A stretch of 64,000 nucleotides of DNA, taken from contig NC_029530.1 in assembly GCF_001577835.2 (NCBI RefSeq), positions 11,457,436 to 11,521,435 of the forward strand, in the 5' to 3' direction. This stretch comes from Coturnix japonica (lineage: Eukaryota > Chordata > Aves > Galliformes > Phasianidae). A program made the position numbers and the translations under genes. Every line of letters starts with the position of its first letter. Position 1 is the stretch's first letter. The notes beneath the pieces are model-generated. The model saw only the letters and a program-made list of their open reading frames with translations. It was not told the DNA's origin and made no database searches. Below, piece after piece: positions 35,112 through 47,330 of this stretch.

Positions 35112-36077
35112 TTACATACCATGAATTCCAAAAGATAGGCAGCTCAGTGTTTTTGAAACACATTTGATCATCACTTTTTTCACTGCATCCTTGACTTCCT
35201 GGTTTCTCATGCTGTAGATGAGGGGGTTCACTGCTGGAGGTACCACGGAGTACAGAACTGCCACCATCAGGTCCATAGAGGGGGAGGAGATGGAGGGGGG
35301 CTTCAGGTGGGCAAAAAAGGCAGTACTGAGTATTAGGGAAACCACAACCAGGTGAGGGAGGCACGTGGAGAAGGCTTTGTGCCGTCCATGCTCAGAAGGC
35401 ATCCTCATCACGGCAAGGATGATCTGTACATAGGACACAACTATGAAAACAAAGCACCCAAGGACTAAACAGACAATAAAAATGATAAGCGCAACTTCCC
35501 TGAGGTAGGAGGCTGAGCAGGAGAGCTTGAGGATCTGGGGGATTTCACAGAAAAACTGGTTGACAACATTGCCTTGGCAGAGAGGCAGTGAAAACGTACT
35601 GGCAGTGTGCAGCAGGGAATTGAGAACACCAGTGCCCCAGGCAGCTGCTGCCATGGTGGCACAAGTTCTGCTGTTCATCAAGGTCCTGTAGTGAAGGGGC
35701 TTGCAGATGGCAATGTAGCGGTCATAGGACATGATGGTGAGAAGGGAATACTCTGCTGAGAGGAAGAAGAAAATGAAAAAGACCTGTGCAGCACACCCGG
35801 AGTAGGAGATGGCCCTGGTGTCCCAGAGGGTGTTGGCCATGGCTTTGGGGAGGGTGGTGGAGATGCAGCCCAGGTCGAGGAGGGCCAGGTTGAGGAGGAA
35901 GAAGTACATGGGAGTGTGCAGGTGGTGGTCGCAGGCTACGGCTGTGCTGATGAGGCCGTTGCTGAGGAGGGCAGCCAGGTAGATGCCCAGGAAGAGCCAG
36001 AAGTTCAGGAGTTGCAGCTGCTGCGTGTCTGCCAACGGCAGCAGGAGGAACTCGCTGATGGAGCTGCTGTTGGGCAT
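35112..36077 (-). CDS. Olfactory receptor OR4, OR14-like (avian gamma-c type), intact
   Basis: An intact single-exon receptor of 321 codons, within the usual 305-325 for odorant receptors. It is a seven-transmembrane receptor expected to signal through Golf in olfactory neurons. The start MPNSSSISEFLLLP is shared by all four copies and gives an N-linked sequon. Visible are TM1 LLSNGLI (the usual G before N is S), PMYFFLLNLALLDLG, GCAAQ with the conserved extracellular Cys, MSYDRYIAICKPLHY, LPLCQGNVVNQFFCEIPQIL in extracellular loop 2, KAFSTCLPHL before TM6, and NPLIYSMRNQEVKDA in TM7. No stop or shift was seen. It is the only member here likely to work. Ligand unknown; the OR14 call is from motif similarity. 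Confidence 0.94.
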   Translation of the reverse strand: MPNSSSISEFLLLPLADTQQLQLLNFWLFLGIYLAALLSNGLISTAVACDHHLHTPMYFFLLNLALLDLGCISTTLPKAMANTLWDTRAISYSGCAAQVFFIFFFLSAEYSLLTIMSYDRYIAICKPLHYRTLMNSRTCATMAAAAWGTGVLNSLLHTASTFSLPLCQGNVVNQFFCEIPQILKLSCSASYLREVALIIFIVCLVLGCFVFIVVSYVQIILAVMRMPSEHGRHKAFSTCLPHLVVVSLILSTAFFAHLKPPSISSPSMDLMVAVLYSVVPPAVNPLIYSMRNQEVKDAVKKVMIKCVSKTLSCLSFGIHGM

Positions 36078-36599
36078 CTACTGATCCTGGACATGAGGAA
36101 TCACTCCAGGAGAAAGAAAGGCAAGTTAGGTGAGAGTTCTCTTGGCACAAACCTGTACTGTTTCTTAGTGACCTTCCTCCTGCCGTATGATCCTATCCGT
36201 TCTCTTCCTCTGAGGGTAATATTGGTTCAGATCCACAGCCTAAGATTGTTGTCATGAGTTGGAATGTGGATGGAAGAGGAGAGACCTCTGCCCGTGGGCT
36301 CTGGAGAAGGTGATCCTGAGCCACCCAGGTGGGTACACTGTAAAGTGGCAGGAGTGCTCAGATTTACTTGTAGAATGTGACATGCCTCTTAGCATCTCAC
36401 CACATCATCTCCCTGGGCTTTCAGGTAACAGAGAGATGCTAAGGCAAAGATTTGCATCCTACAGGGCAGCTCGCAGCTTGGAAGGACATCTCTCTGAGAG
36501 AGAGACAAGTGTCCTAATGATGGAGTCTCATTAAAAGAAATTCAGCAAGTTTTCCAGCCGCACAGAGTGTGTTGTCCACAGCCCTGAGCAGCCGCTCTC
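36078..36599. other. Immediate 5' flank of OR4
   Basis: No coding sequence recognised. Its length before the upstream module (about 0.5 kb) matches the other receptor units. Confidence 0.45.
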
Positions 36600-36930
36600 A
36601 GACCGTGTGCTGCAGAAGGAAATGAGCTCACGCCTGGAGAGATGCAGCCCTGCTCTGCTGGAGCTCTGGCTGCAGAGGAGGCAGTTCAAACCTGCCCAAG
36701 TACGCAGTGCAGCTGTGAGCCTCCAGCCTCATGCAGCACCCCGAGCAGCAAAAGGCCCCAGTGCTGCTGGGGGGCTCCTTCCCCCCCCACGTCTCCCTAC
36801 AGATACCTGTTCAGCTCCTCGGGCAGGCTGAGTGCTGAGCCTGGCTGGCGGCTGAGTCCCTGCCCAGGCACAGTGCCCTGGGATGCAGGGATTTTGGCTC
36901 TGCAGGACACCTTTACACTTCCATAGGGAA
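36600..36930 (-). repeat. OR-linked upstream module, copy 4
   Basis: GC-rich segment with CTCGGGCAGGCTGAGTGCTG and TGAGCCTGGCTGGCGGC, aligned with copies before OR1, OR2 and OR3. More diverged than copies 1 and 2 are from each other. Confidence 0.55.
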
Positions 36931-38399
36931 GGGATTCAGCTGAATCCATCTTATCCTGAGGTTGTAGTCCTGGCTCCTGGAGGAGACTCAGCTCCCTCCC
37001 ATGCCTCCCACACACCCAGCTGGACCAGCACTGACCACATATCTGGCCACAAGCAACTGCCCACTTGCATCCCTCCTCTTGCACGGCCTTCTTTCACCTC
37101 CATCACCATTCATTCCCATCTTTGCCTGTTGCAGTCACTCTCCAGTTATCAGCTCTCACTGAGTACATTTCCCTCTTGGATCCCCAATGCTACCCCCATG
37201 CTGGCTGTACCTCCCTCTCCCTGACAGAGCTGCCATCTGTGTCACACGGGTTGTGCTGCGCTCGGTGACATCTTGGTGACTACTGTAAGACAAAATACCC
37301 TTAAAGAGGACATCTCCTTTTTTGGATAGCAGTCTTTGAAACCTCAATCTGCAACACTGAGACCTCCCTAAGGAGCAGTTCAGGTCTTGAAGACTTGAGG
37401 GAAATGGCTCGTTAGGTCTTTCTGCACAGTAATGAGACCCACAGCGTATGTGGTGTACGTGAACTTTGGGGGCCGAGAGAAGACTGCTGTAAGCAAATGA
37501 TGGAGGTGCAGTCAAAATGTTGTTCAGAAATGTTCGAGAGTGTTGGAGCTGCAATTGGTCCCTGTGGAACCATTACCAACAAAGCCTCCCTACAGCCATA
37601 TTAGAGCAGATAACTGGAGGCTGTGATTACAGGCAGGCCTTCATCTTTTTGCTTAGCACCACTACTATGGGGAAGTGGGCTATAAACTTCAGTTCAAGAT
37701 GATGAGCACAGCACCAAGAGATGGTAGCCTGGCAATCACACCTGGTTTGACTGTGATGTTGTTGGCTATTCTCTCTTCTCAGTTGGCAAAGTACGAAGAG
37801 AAGTTTGTTAATGTCAGACCTTCACGCTTTCTACTGCTACTGTTGATGAAGGGTAGTAAGTTACACCAGACACTCCTTGAATAACTTCTCATTTTGTAGT
37901 TTTTCATATACACTCAGTTGGCCATGAAAACCACGGAGCCCACTGTCTGTGTGCTACACCATGTCAATTTCTAGGAAGCTGGTGAAATGTTAGGGCAAGT
38001 GAGGGTCTTCTTGAGATACTCCTTTAAAGAATTAAGAATAATTGGTATCGTTGTCCAGGCTGAGCAGCTTATAGTAGACTCCCACAGTGACATCTACTTT
38101 ATTTCTTTGTCCCATAATCCGTATAAAAGTAGGAATCAGGTTAATAGGGGCCTTTCTTGAAGATTAAGTATCCTAGGCTTTGGGGAATGTCAGAAGAAAA
38201 GGACCAGTGGGACACGTCAACATTCCTATAGTTACAATACAGCTGAGTCTATAGTTAAGACAATACAGCTGGGTATAAATAAAGGAAAGGTAGCCAAAGA
38301 AACTGGTTTTGACTGATTGAGTGGAGGAGCTGGGTCAAAGCAACCTGAGGAAAGCAACCTGACTTCATCCCAACGACCACCAGAGTGAGACCCCCACTG
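36931..38399. other. Unassigned interval
   Basis: Mixed DNA with no recognised gene. A TATAAATAAAGG near 38275 could be part of an LTR, but I could not set ends. Confidence 0.4.
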
Positions 38400-38590
38400 T
38401 GGACTGCGCACGTGTCAGTAGGAGGGACAGCATGTAAATGAGTTCCCAGAAAAACAATGAATGTGATAATGATATCTTGGAAATCTGTTAAATATGTATA
38501 CGCTTGCTCTGTAACTTTCTAACACTTCTGTCCACTGATGCGCATGATAGGAGGATTGATCCCCATGTGCCCAGTGCTGAATAAACACGT
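38400..38590 (+). mobile_element. ERV LTR-like fossil fragment
   Basis: Aligns with 17695-17880 and its mirror at 29476-29640. It ends in CCCAGTGCTGAATAAACACG, which has the look of a retroviral R region. No internal region is attached. Confidence 0.4.
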
Positions 38591-38635
38591 ACCTGCTTTA
38601 TAACCTAATTCTGGATATAGAGTTTGATTCCACAT

Positions 38636-38940
38636 GTCACAACCTCTACAGCCACATCTCCTACATCCACCTCTGACCTTATGGCCCAGGTAATAGAAGA
38701 GGGGGCACTGCATTTGAAGCAGATCTTATCTGACTTAAAAGTTGGATGGCCTGAGAGGTCACTTCTAACATAAATGATGCCATGATGGGGAGATCTCTGC
38801 AGGGGAGGCTGTTGGTTGAGCAGCCGGAGAACTCAGACCTCATTACATTTCACTTGCTCAGAGTTTGACTGTTACAAAAGCCTGAGTATTTCTTTTTAGA
38901 TGTCATCAAACGAACCAAGTGGGTTTCCTGAGGAGAACAT
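38636..38940. repeat. Direct repeat, partner of 23508-23815
   Basis: Same orientation and same end (GGTTTCCTGAGGAGAA) as the copy at 23508-23815, but without the CR1 that follows that copy. Confidence 0.7.
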
Positions 38941-39000
38941 TTCATATGAAATTGCTACCAAGTGTCATCCACCTGCTTTGCACTGATCTCAGAGAATATT

Positions 39001-39700
39001 AGAGGTGATCATGGACTGGCCTGAAGGTAAAAAATTTGGAATATCACCAGCAGAAGCGGTGTCACATGCTAAAGAGGCCCCACCATTCAGTGAACTACTA
39101 GAAAATGAAAAGAAATATGCCCTTGAAACATACGCAGTACCCCATGCTACCGCCCAAAACACCATATTGGGTCTTGAGAAACAAGAAACAAGACATTGCA
39201 CCCCAGAAAGAACTGAGTCTGATAATGGGTCTTCTTTCAAACATTCCCTTATAAAAACTTGGGCCAAAAATTATGGCATTGAGTGGGTTTATCGTATACC
39301 CTACCATGCACCAGCCTTTGGTAAAGTTGAATGATACAATGGGTTGTTGAAAGCTATGTTGAAAACAATGGGTGGTGGAACATTGAAGCACTGGGAGAAG
39401 CATTGGTCAGAAGCCACTTGGTTGGTCAGTACTAGAGGATCTGTCACTTGTGGTGGTCCAACCCAATCCAGCCCCCTGCATACTGCAGAGGGAGATGAGG
39501 TCCCTGCAGTGCATGTAAAGAAAATGTTGGGAAAAGCAGTTTGGGTCTTTCCAGACTCTGGAAAGGGCAAATCTCTCCATGGAACTGCTTTCACCCAAGG
39601 AGCTGGGTGCACTCGGTGTGTGCTGGAGAAACACAGGGACGTCCAGTGTGTACCACAAGGGAATTTGATGCTGGGGGAGTGCCGTCAGTGATTCCATGAA
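39001..39700 (+). mobile_element. ERVL-like pol fossil fragment
   Basis: Plus-strand pieces of pol resembling the RNase H region (VIMDWPEGKKF) and the integrase core (ESDNGSSF, IPYHAPAFGKVE), then the integrase C-terminal part to GECRQ. It is broken and condensed relative to the copy at 49.1-52.8 kb. No LTR is attached at either side. Confidence 0.75.
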
Positions 39701-39839
39701 TATATATGCATATAGGTGTGTGTATATGTAACACACGTTAATTATTGTTTCTTCCTATACAGATAGCCAGTTGAGGTAAAAGAAGCTCAGCAACTCCTCT
39801 CTTTGGATCATGACATCTCCTTTAAAATAAGGGGCTTTG

Positions 39840-39935
39840 GAAGAAGATCTGTGACCCCAAATTTGCCCAGATGACCCCAGAAGTCCCTAAATGACCCAAA
39901 AATGACCCCATAAGTGCCCCCAAATGACCCTAAAG
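39840..39935. repeat. Short minisatellite tract related to the 58-61 kb array
   Basis: About 95 bp of units such as CCCATAAGTGCCCCCAAATG, which read in reverse as CACTTATGGGG units like those in the large array at 58.5-61.26 kb. Confidence 0.6.
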
Positions 39936-39939
39936 CCAT

Positions 39940-40300
39940 GGCCACGGTGAAGCTGAGAAAGCCAACACAGGAATGTGACACGCCAATAGATTCTGTTCCC
40001 TTTATTGCGGCGCTGGGTGCATGGGGATCGCTGCACCAACCCACACACCCAGAGAAAAAGCGAATACCCATAGATAGGCATAGCCTATTTGTGGTCATTC
40101 ATTCCATTGATAGGCATAGCCTATCTGTGGTCATTCATTCCAAGGACATGGGCAGAAATTCCAAGCATTAATTAACATCTCTGGTGGTGGTGGGATGAAT
40201 GCTAATAGCCATTCTTGCTGTAAATGCCCAACCCTTTAAAGGGGGCTGCCCAGGCTGGTTCCCGCTGATGTTACATCCACCTGAGGCATCTGTTCTGCCA
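39940..40300 (-). mobile_element. Possible ERV LTR fossil
   Basis: Minus-strand CACCCAGCGCCGCAATAAAG (AATAAA at 40001-40006) resembles a retroviral R region. An internal 40-bp direct repeat (40070-40105 and 40113-40142, GATAGGCATAGCCTAT core) could be a U3 duplication. Ends not found. Confidence 0.35.
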
Positions 40301-40485
40301 TCTTATCTTCAACAGCAGCACATCTATTCTACTTTCTAATCTTCCCTTGAAAGCAAACTCTGTGACCCACTCCCAGTTCTGTTCCTTAGCTGACATTCAC
40401 ACCAGCCCCTTGTCCCCCAAGCTGTATCTGCTTAAGTTGTGCAAGAGGCTGTTCTCAAAATGTAGAACAGCTGCTCTCGTGATTC

Positions 40486-41817
40486 ACAACCCTAAACCTG
40501 ACCAAAACACTATCCCAAACCCCACACCAAACCCTAACCCTAATTCATTGCCGAAGCCTAACCCAAACCCAACATAAACACAAATCCAAACCCCAAACCT
40601 AAAACCAACCCTAAAGAAACCAAACCGAACAGAAACACATATCCAAACCCCAAACCTAAAACAAACTGTAAAGAACCGAAACCCAAAAGAGGCACAAACT
40701 CAAACCCCAAACCCAAATCTAACCCTAAAGAAACCAAACTCAACATAGACACAAACCCAAACCCCAAACCTAAAACCAACCCTACCCCAAACCCAACATA
40801 GACACAAACCCAAACCCCAAACCTAAAACCAACCCTAAAGAACCCAAACCCAACATAGACACAAACCCAAACCCCAAACCTAAAACCAACCCTAAAGAAC
40901 CCAAACGAACATAGACACAAACCCAAACCCCAAACCTAAAACCAACTCTACCTGAAACCCAAACCCATCAGAGAAGCACACCCTATACCCCAAAACTAAA
41001 ACTAACCCAACCCCAAACCCAAAACAACATAGACAAAAACACAAACACCAAACCTAAAACCAACGCAACCCCAAACATAAAACCAACTTTAAAGAACCCA
41101 AACCCAACATAAACACAAAACCAAACCCCAAACATAAAACCAACCCTAACCCAAACCCAAACCAACATAGACACAAACCAAAACCCCAACACTAGAACCA
41201 ACCCTAAAGAACCCAAACCCAACATAGACACAAACACAAACTTCAAACCTAAAACCAACTCTAAAGAACCCAGACCCAACAGAGACACAAACCCTAAACC
41301 CCAAATCCTAAAACCAACACTACCCCAAAACCAAAACAACACAGACACAAACCCAAACCCAACAGAGACACAAACCCAAACCCCAAACCTAAAACCAAAC
41401 CAAGACAAAACCCAAACCCAGTTGAGACACAAACCCAAACCTCAAACCTAAAACCAACCTACCCCAAACCGAACATAGACACAAACCTAAACAACAAACA
41501 TAAAACCAAACCTGCTCCAAATCCTAACCCAACATAGACACAAACCCAAACCCCAAACATAAAACCAACCCTAAAGTACCCAATCCTAACATAGACACAA
41601 ACCCAAAACACAAACCTAAAACCAACCCAAAAGAAACCAAACCCATCAGAGACACAAACCCAAATCCCAAACCTAGAACAAACCCTAAAGAACCCAAACC
41701 CAACATAGACACACACCCAAACCTAAAACCAACCCCACCCCAAACCCAAACCACACACAGACACAAACCCTAAACCCCAAACCTAAAACCAACCCTACCC
41801 CAAACCCAACAGAAACA
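40486..41817. repeat. Telomere-like G-rich minisatellite, about 57-bp unit
   Basis: About 1.3 kb of AACCCTAAACCCAAACC-type sequence. Units of about 57 bp include ACCCAAACCCAACATAGACA and CCAAACCTAAAACCAACCC. The minus strand is rich in GGGTTT and GGTTTTAGG, close to but not the same as (TTAGGG)n. All minus-strand frames are open because the unit lacks stops; they are not genes. Confidence 0.95.
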
Positions 41818-42054
41818 CCATCTTAAGGTGCAAGTCCATCTGCATTTCATCAGTCCAAAGGAATCGTTCTCTGATGGTCCTAGAGGCTTAGAATCTTAAG
41901 GAGAATAATACAAATGCTTCAAAGGTACCTGGAGAGGAAGATCCGCCCTCCAGGGCAAGATACAGGCCGTATTCTTATCTTGGGTCAATACTTCTGCTTG
42001 TACTGTATTGTGTCCCGGCCTCCGATACCATACGCTCTAGCCAGATATCTGCGG
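41818..42054. other. Interval between minisatellite and ERV pol
   Basis: No recognisable 3' LTR or env was found where the minus-strand ERV to the right would end. Confidence 0.4.
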
Positions 42055-43185
42055 CTATATAACTATATTTGGCACCAGAGGAAGAGTCTTGATCTGCCAT
42101 AGGGACATGATAGGTGTCCCTTTAGCAATAAAGACCGGAGTATTGACCACGATGTCAGTAGGCCACGTACCTATCACCGAGGGGGTGACTGAACCTCCCA
42201 CCTCCAATAATCTCCCCCAAGGTGCAAGTAGGCCACACCACTTGGGTCCTACCTGCACCTTCCAGGGCCAATTTATCTTATGGATTCCCGGTTCTAAATT
42301 CTCAGGGGCAGGGAGCAGAAGATTATTTTCAGTACCAACCTGCGGTTTTACCTTATTATCGGTGCCTGTAATTTGGATCCTAAGAGGGGAGGCCCATATA
42401 GTTTGTAACATTTTCAGGGCACTGGGTCTGCCATCCCGAGGTCTTTCATTCAGGTCCCGCAGGGTTTCATATAATATTTTCATCCACCCCTGCAGGGACT
42501 GAGAGTCTGTCTTCAGGGCAGTCTTGAGGATACCATTGTAACATACAGTAAGGCCTGCCCCTGTTGGATTATATGGTAGGTGGAATCGCCATTCAATGTT
42601 ATTTTCTTCTGCCCAGCGCTGTATCATTGCACCAGTAAAATGAGTCTCTTGGTCACTCTCAATAACTTGAGGTGTCCCATAGGTAGACATCAATTTAGTA
42701 AGTGCCTTGATGGTATACGCCTGATTTGCTTTTGGCACTGGATAGGCTTGCAGCAGTCCTCTTACGGTGACAACGCAGGTCAGGGCATATCTCGCCCCCT
42801 CAGATCGAGGGAGGGGCCCAATGTAATCAACCTGCCATCTTTGGAGAAGACTGTATCCTCTAGCAATGTGGGATGTTGTTTTGGGCAATGGTCTTGGTCT
42901 CATCTTTGAGCAAGCGTCGCAATCCTGACATGCTTGGATGATATCAGATAGTTGTACAGGCAGCCCGCATGCTTTAGCGGCTGCCCACATTATCTTCTGT
43001 CCAACATGCCGTAGCTTCTGATGTAACCAACGGGCAACATTTTCAGACTGTGAATTCTCAATCCATCGGATTTGGGCCAGTGTGTCAGCTTCATCGTTTC
43101 CTGGTGACTGCAGGGGTTGATGACCAGAGACATGGTAGACACGTACCATCCTGTGTTTGACTGTATTCCAAATGTCTACCCACAT
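42055..43185 (-). mobile_element. ERV fossil, integrase region
   Basis: HHCC-type zinc motif (WLHQKLRHVGQK ... CQDCDAC), core domain with VDYIGPLPRSEG and ESDQETHFTG, and a basic C-terminal domain with WPWKVQVGPKWCGLLAPWG. Integrase joins viral DNA to the host genome; here it is a relic. Confidence 0.85.
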
Positions 43186-43203
43186 GTCTTCACCCCAAAT
43201 CGG

Positions 43204-45177
43204 TCAGGTGTGGATAGTCCATTCCTGGGTAGCCCACTGTGTAATCCACAGAGTAAGTCCCCGGTACACAGCCCAACTATCTGTACAGATGTTCAGGACG
43301 CCGTCACCAGGTTCTTTAGTTATAACCATCCACACGGCTCGCAATTCTGCCCATTGGCTGCTTTGACCATCCCCCTCATCAAACCAGATGGTCTCAGTAG
43401 AGGGATGGTATGCTATTGCTCGCCACTTGCTCGGGTTGCCTCTGCTGGACCCATCCGTATACCAGGCATCTTCAGGAATAGGATATCTTCCTTCCTGAAC
43501 GGGACTCTTCTCTGGTGGAGCAACCATCGGTTCTTTTGGTGTATCACTGTGATACGTCACTGGGCCTAGGATCTTCTGTAATTCTTCTTTAAGTGGAGAT
43601 GAAGACAGGCTGCTTCTCTGGCTTAGATAGGTGACCCATTGTGCTACTGTTTGTGCTTGGGCCACCCCTGTCTTAGGAAGGTGAGTCAAATCTCTTACCC
43701 ACCCCTGGATTGGTAATGTAGTTTTAACTATGACCTCTGCCGTTTGTGTTATCGGTTCTATCGCTTGTAACGCTGAATAGGCAGCCAATAACTGTTTCTC
43801 AATCATGCTGTATCTTTCTTCTGCTCCGTGCCAAACCTGAGACCAGAATCCAATGGGGGTTCGAACAGAACTCTGGCATTGCCACAGGCCCCAGACAAAA
43901 CTATCCTGGGTAACATGAACATCTAGTTCAGCTGGGAGGGTCGGATCAAATATACCCAACGCCTGAGCTTGTTTAACTGCCAGTTTTGCCTGTTGGAAAG
44001 CATCCTGTTCTATCTTTCCCCAATTCCATGATTGACCCTTCTTTGTAAGCTTGTATAATGGCCTTAATAGCTGAGCTAAATGAGGTATAAAGGAGCGCCA
44101 ATACCCCAATATACCCAAACATTCTTGCAATTGTTTTGATGTTGTAGGGACTGGAAACGCTTGGACTTTATCTACTACCGCACTGGGTAGTACTTTGGTT
44201 TTCCCGGACCAAATTACTCCCAGGAATTTTACAGATAGCCCCGGACCTTGCACCTTCTGTGGGTTTATAGCCCACCCTCTTTTCTGCAGGTAAGCTATCA
44301 ACAAATCTGCTGCTTGTCTCACCGCCTCTAACGAATCGGATGTTAACAGGAGGTCATCAATATAATGATATAAATTGACATTATTTGGCTTTTCCCACTT
44401 AGCCAGATCACGTGCCACTAAATTATGACAAAAAGTGGGCGAATGTACGTACCCTTGGGGTAGGACCTGGAAAGTCCATTGCCTCCCTTCCCATGTAAAT
44501 GCAAACTGATCTTGCGATTCTTCACTGATTGGAATACTGAAGAATGCATTCGCTAAATCTAGGACACAGTGATATGTTTTAATTTCCCTGCTTAATGTGT
44601 CCATTAGGGAGGCAATATTGGGTACAGTCGCATGAACGGGCAGCGTGACCTTATTCAATTCCCTATAGTCTACTGTCATCCTCCATGTTCCATCCGGTTT
44701 TCGCACTGGCCATATTGGGGAGTTATATGGGCTATGTGCAGGCCTTATAATACCCACTCTTTCTAATTCCTGCACCGTCTTTGTTATTTCATCCTGCCCA
44801 CCCGGGAGTCTGTACTGTTTCACATTAGTAATCCGGCGTGGCTTCGGCAAACAAATAGGCTCATGTTTTGCATGGCCTCTCAATATTGTCTGGATTGCCC
44901 GGATACTAATGCATCTCTGCTGCAGCTGGAACTCTCCCACTTTTGTGTGGAGAGCCAGACCCCACAGGATATCAATTCCTAATATATACTCTGGAATTGG
45001 GGCAATGGATACCTTGTACTCCCGTGGTGGAAGACGCCCGACCCCCAGTTTTACCCAGGTTTGGGTGACCGGAATGGTTTGTCCCCCAAAACCTCCAATC
45101 ATCACTCTATTACCTTTAAATTTGTTTGGGTCTTTATATATTATAGATGTCTCTGCCCCAGTGTCAACTAGGGCCAT
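43204..45177 (-). mobile_element. ERV fossil, protease-RT-RNase H region
   Basis: Aspartic protease motif LVDTGAETS at the start. Reverse transcriptase has LPQGYVHSPTFCH and the catalytic YIDD box. RNase H has YTDGSSRGNP and CTDSWAVYRG. Together these give the usual retroviral pol order. The protease lies in the same frame as RT in the part visible. Confidence 0.85.
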
Positions 45178-45302
45178 AACCTTGTGTACATTCTTTCGGG
45201 ACTAGTATATCGTCAGCTCTACATAGGGTCTCCGGTCCCGTCTGGAGGCCCTAGGGGGACTGCCGTCCCTCGTCACACAGTGAACTGAGCCAGGTTCAAG
45301 TC

Positions 45303-46819
45303 TTATACCTCTGATGCCTCTGGTATCGTGACCCGAGGCACCTGAGGCGGCTTCTTTTTCCTACTCGGAACTACAAAGTCTTCTAAATTCCATGTTGTTG
45401 TTGGTCGCCGCTCTGTAAGTCTTATCCTTGGTCTTTTGGGGTTGTTCTGAAATTTTTGTTCATCCTTCAGCTGCTTCCACAGCTGAAGGAGAACGTGATT
45501 AGGCTGACCATCAGTTTTTGAAAATTGAATGCCTGCCCGGAGTAGATCATTGAACATTCGTTTTCGGGACACTCTAACAGGTCCTACCGAGGGGTTTGAG
45601 GGGCTGATCTTCTGGCTCACACTATTGGAAAAGCCTCGGCATACTCAATCACCCTGATATTGTGCTTAGTTCGTAGGCGCTCAGTTTCCCCAAGGTCTGC
45701 TACCGATTGGGCAGCTTGTTGGACTGCTGCCTCTGCGGATACTAATGGATTAAGTATGGAAACCAGTGTTCCATACATATGTGAGGGAGCATGTTGTAAA
45801 ATTAGGTCCCTCATTCCTGCGGAGAATCTTACCATATCAGGGCTATCAAATGTATCTTCGTAGATAGCCTCTCAAATGCCTAATTCTCATATATAGTTTT
45901 GAAGGTCTTCCATAGAAGACAACATCCCCATATTTACTGGCATATCCATTTTATTTGGCCACACCATGCAGCAGGCAGCCATTAACCAGTCTACGATTGA
46001 ATGATTTTCCTCTGGGAACTGGGTCCCTGCATACAATCTCTTCCTAAGGGCAGGATGGACTGTTATCGTTGCCAGCTTGGATACTTCGGGGCCACTAACC
46101 AGTACACTTTCTGCCCCCGAATCCCATAACTGTAATAACCAAGCTGGAACACTTTCCCTCAGCCTTTGCTTGAATTGTTGCACTAGGTCCATGAGTTCAG
46201 CGGGTGTGTATGGACAGGCTGTTACATGTAAAACAGATTCGGCAGGGGGCCATTGATCGGGGGGCACCCCTGCTGGTCGATCTTGAGTTTTCTTTGTTTT
46301 TCGAGTTACTACTGGATGGACTTCTAGTAAGTCCGTCTTAGGTGGCTCCTCTAGGACAGATTTAGTAATCTTATTTTGATCCGTTCTTTCAGGATCCTGA
46401 TCATCATTTAATGAAATATATCTAATTTGAGGGTTGGATGAAAAAAATGATGGATTCTTCCCCGTCAACAGATTGATCTCGCCCTCCAGTTTTTCAATGC
46501 GGGCCTTTAATAATTTATTTTCATGTTCAATATTGTTTGATTTTATCTCTGCCTGATTTAAGGCATTTAGTAATGTCCAGGCTGCCATAGATGCAGCCAT
46601 TCGTCTTTCTTTTGCAATCAAAATATCTTTTTGCAGTCCCTGGAAATATGCAGTTAGATGATAGGGGCCCATATTATTTGTTACTCGTAAAGAGTTCCAT
46701 TGTTCAATAATTGTTGCCAGTTGATAATATGGGGATGCCTCAAACCCTGGGATTTGTCCAGGGAGGATCTTTCCTAAGGGGGTGGTCTTCTCCCCCTTGA
46801 ACCAACTAAAGATATTCAA
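45303..46819 (-). mobile_element. ERV fossil, gag region
   Basis: Starts MNIFSWFKGEKTTPLGKILP. A predicted coiled coil follows (LLKARIEKLEGEINLL), and then a conserved capsid-like segment (PAWLLQLWDSGAESVLVSG). The last has the same WLLxxWDSGA pattern as gag in the other ERVL-like family, which supports shared descent. Confidence 0.7.
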
Positions 46820-46893
46820 GACAAAAGATATTTTTCTCTTATATTTATAGGTGCTGAGTCAGTGACTACTGGCTGGCTCACCAAATGTATAGG

Positions 46894-47330
46894 TGGTAAC
46901 TATACGGATGTTAACAAGGATGGTAACAAATGTACAGAAGGTATAAGCAAGAGAGGAACTCACCAGTGGTGATGCCTTTGCTGAAGAAGCTGGGGCGATC
47001 TTCACTGATGAGCAAACTCCAACAGATGCTGCCTCAGTGAGGGTCAGCCATTAAATGAGGTCTCAGAGGAGGTGGAGTCAAACTCCACCCCTTCCAGAAG
47101 CACAGCTACATTACTCTCACCTGTGCTCTTGCAGCTGACCCAACACTTGCCTCAGCTGATTAATCAGTGGTTCAGGCTGTGATTACCAATCTCCCATACA
47201 GAGGGCACCCTGCACATGGCATGGCAGCATTGGGTTGAGCTGCAGCTGGATGGAGGGCACCCTGCACATGGCATGGCAGCATTGGGTTGAGCTGCAAAGG
47301 GAGGGCATCCTGCCCATGGCATGGCAGCAT
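46894..47330 (-). repeat. Probable 5' LTR region of the second ERV family
   Basis: Sequence upstream of gag on the minus strand ends near TATACATTTGGTGAGCC, the usual look of an LTR-to-primer-site junction. It carries about three copies of a block with CCATGCCATGTGCAGGGTGC (47200-47335). The outer end is unclear because it abuts another LTR. Confidence 0.5.

Larger units (their letters stand above)
42055..46893 (-). mobile_element. Endogenous retrovirus fossil, second family (class III/ERVL-like): gag-pro-pol
   Basis: In minus-strand order: gag (about 45303-46819), protease, reverse transcriptase and RNase H (43204-45177), and integrase (42055-43185). The matching 5' leader/LTR lies to the right. 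No env or 3' LTR was seen. The pol sequence differs from the other ERVL-like copies here, so this is a separate lineage. Coding content is the fullest of any element in the window, yet it is broken, with roughly three or four interruptions. It cannot be dated because no LTR pair survives. The class III label is inference from pol similarity. Confidence 0.75.

Noticed and set aside
40558-41766. Hydrophobic minus-strand frames rich in F, G, V, L in the telomere-like array
   Set aside because: All minus frames are open because the unit lacks stops; the membrane-like look is a by-product of GGTTTxGGG codons.
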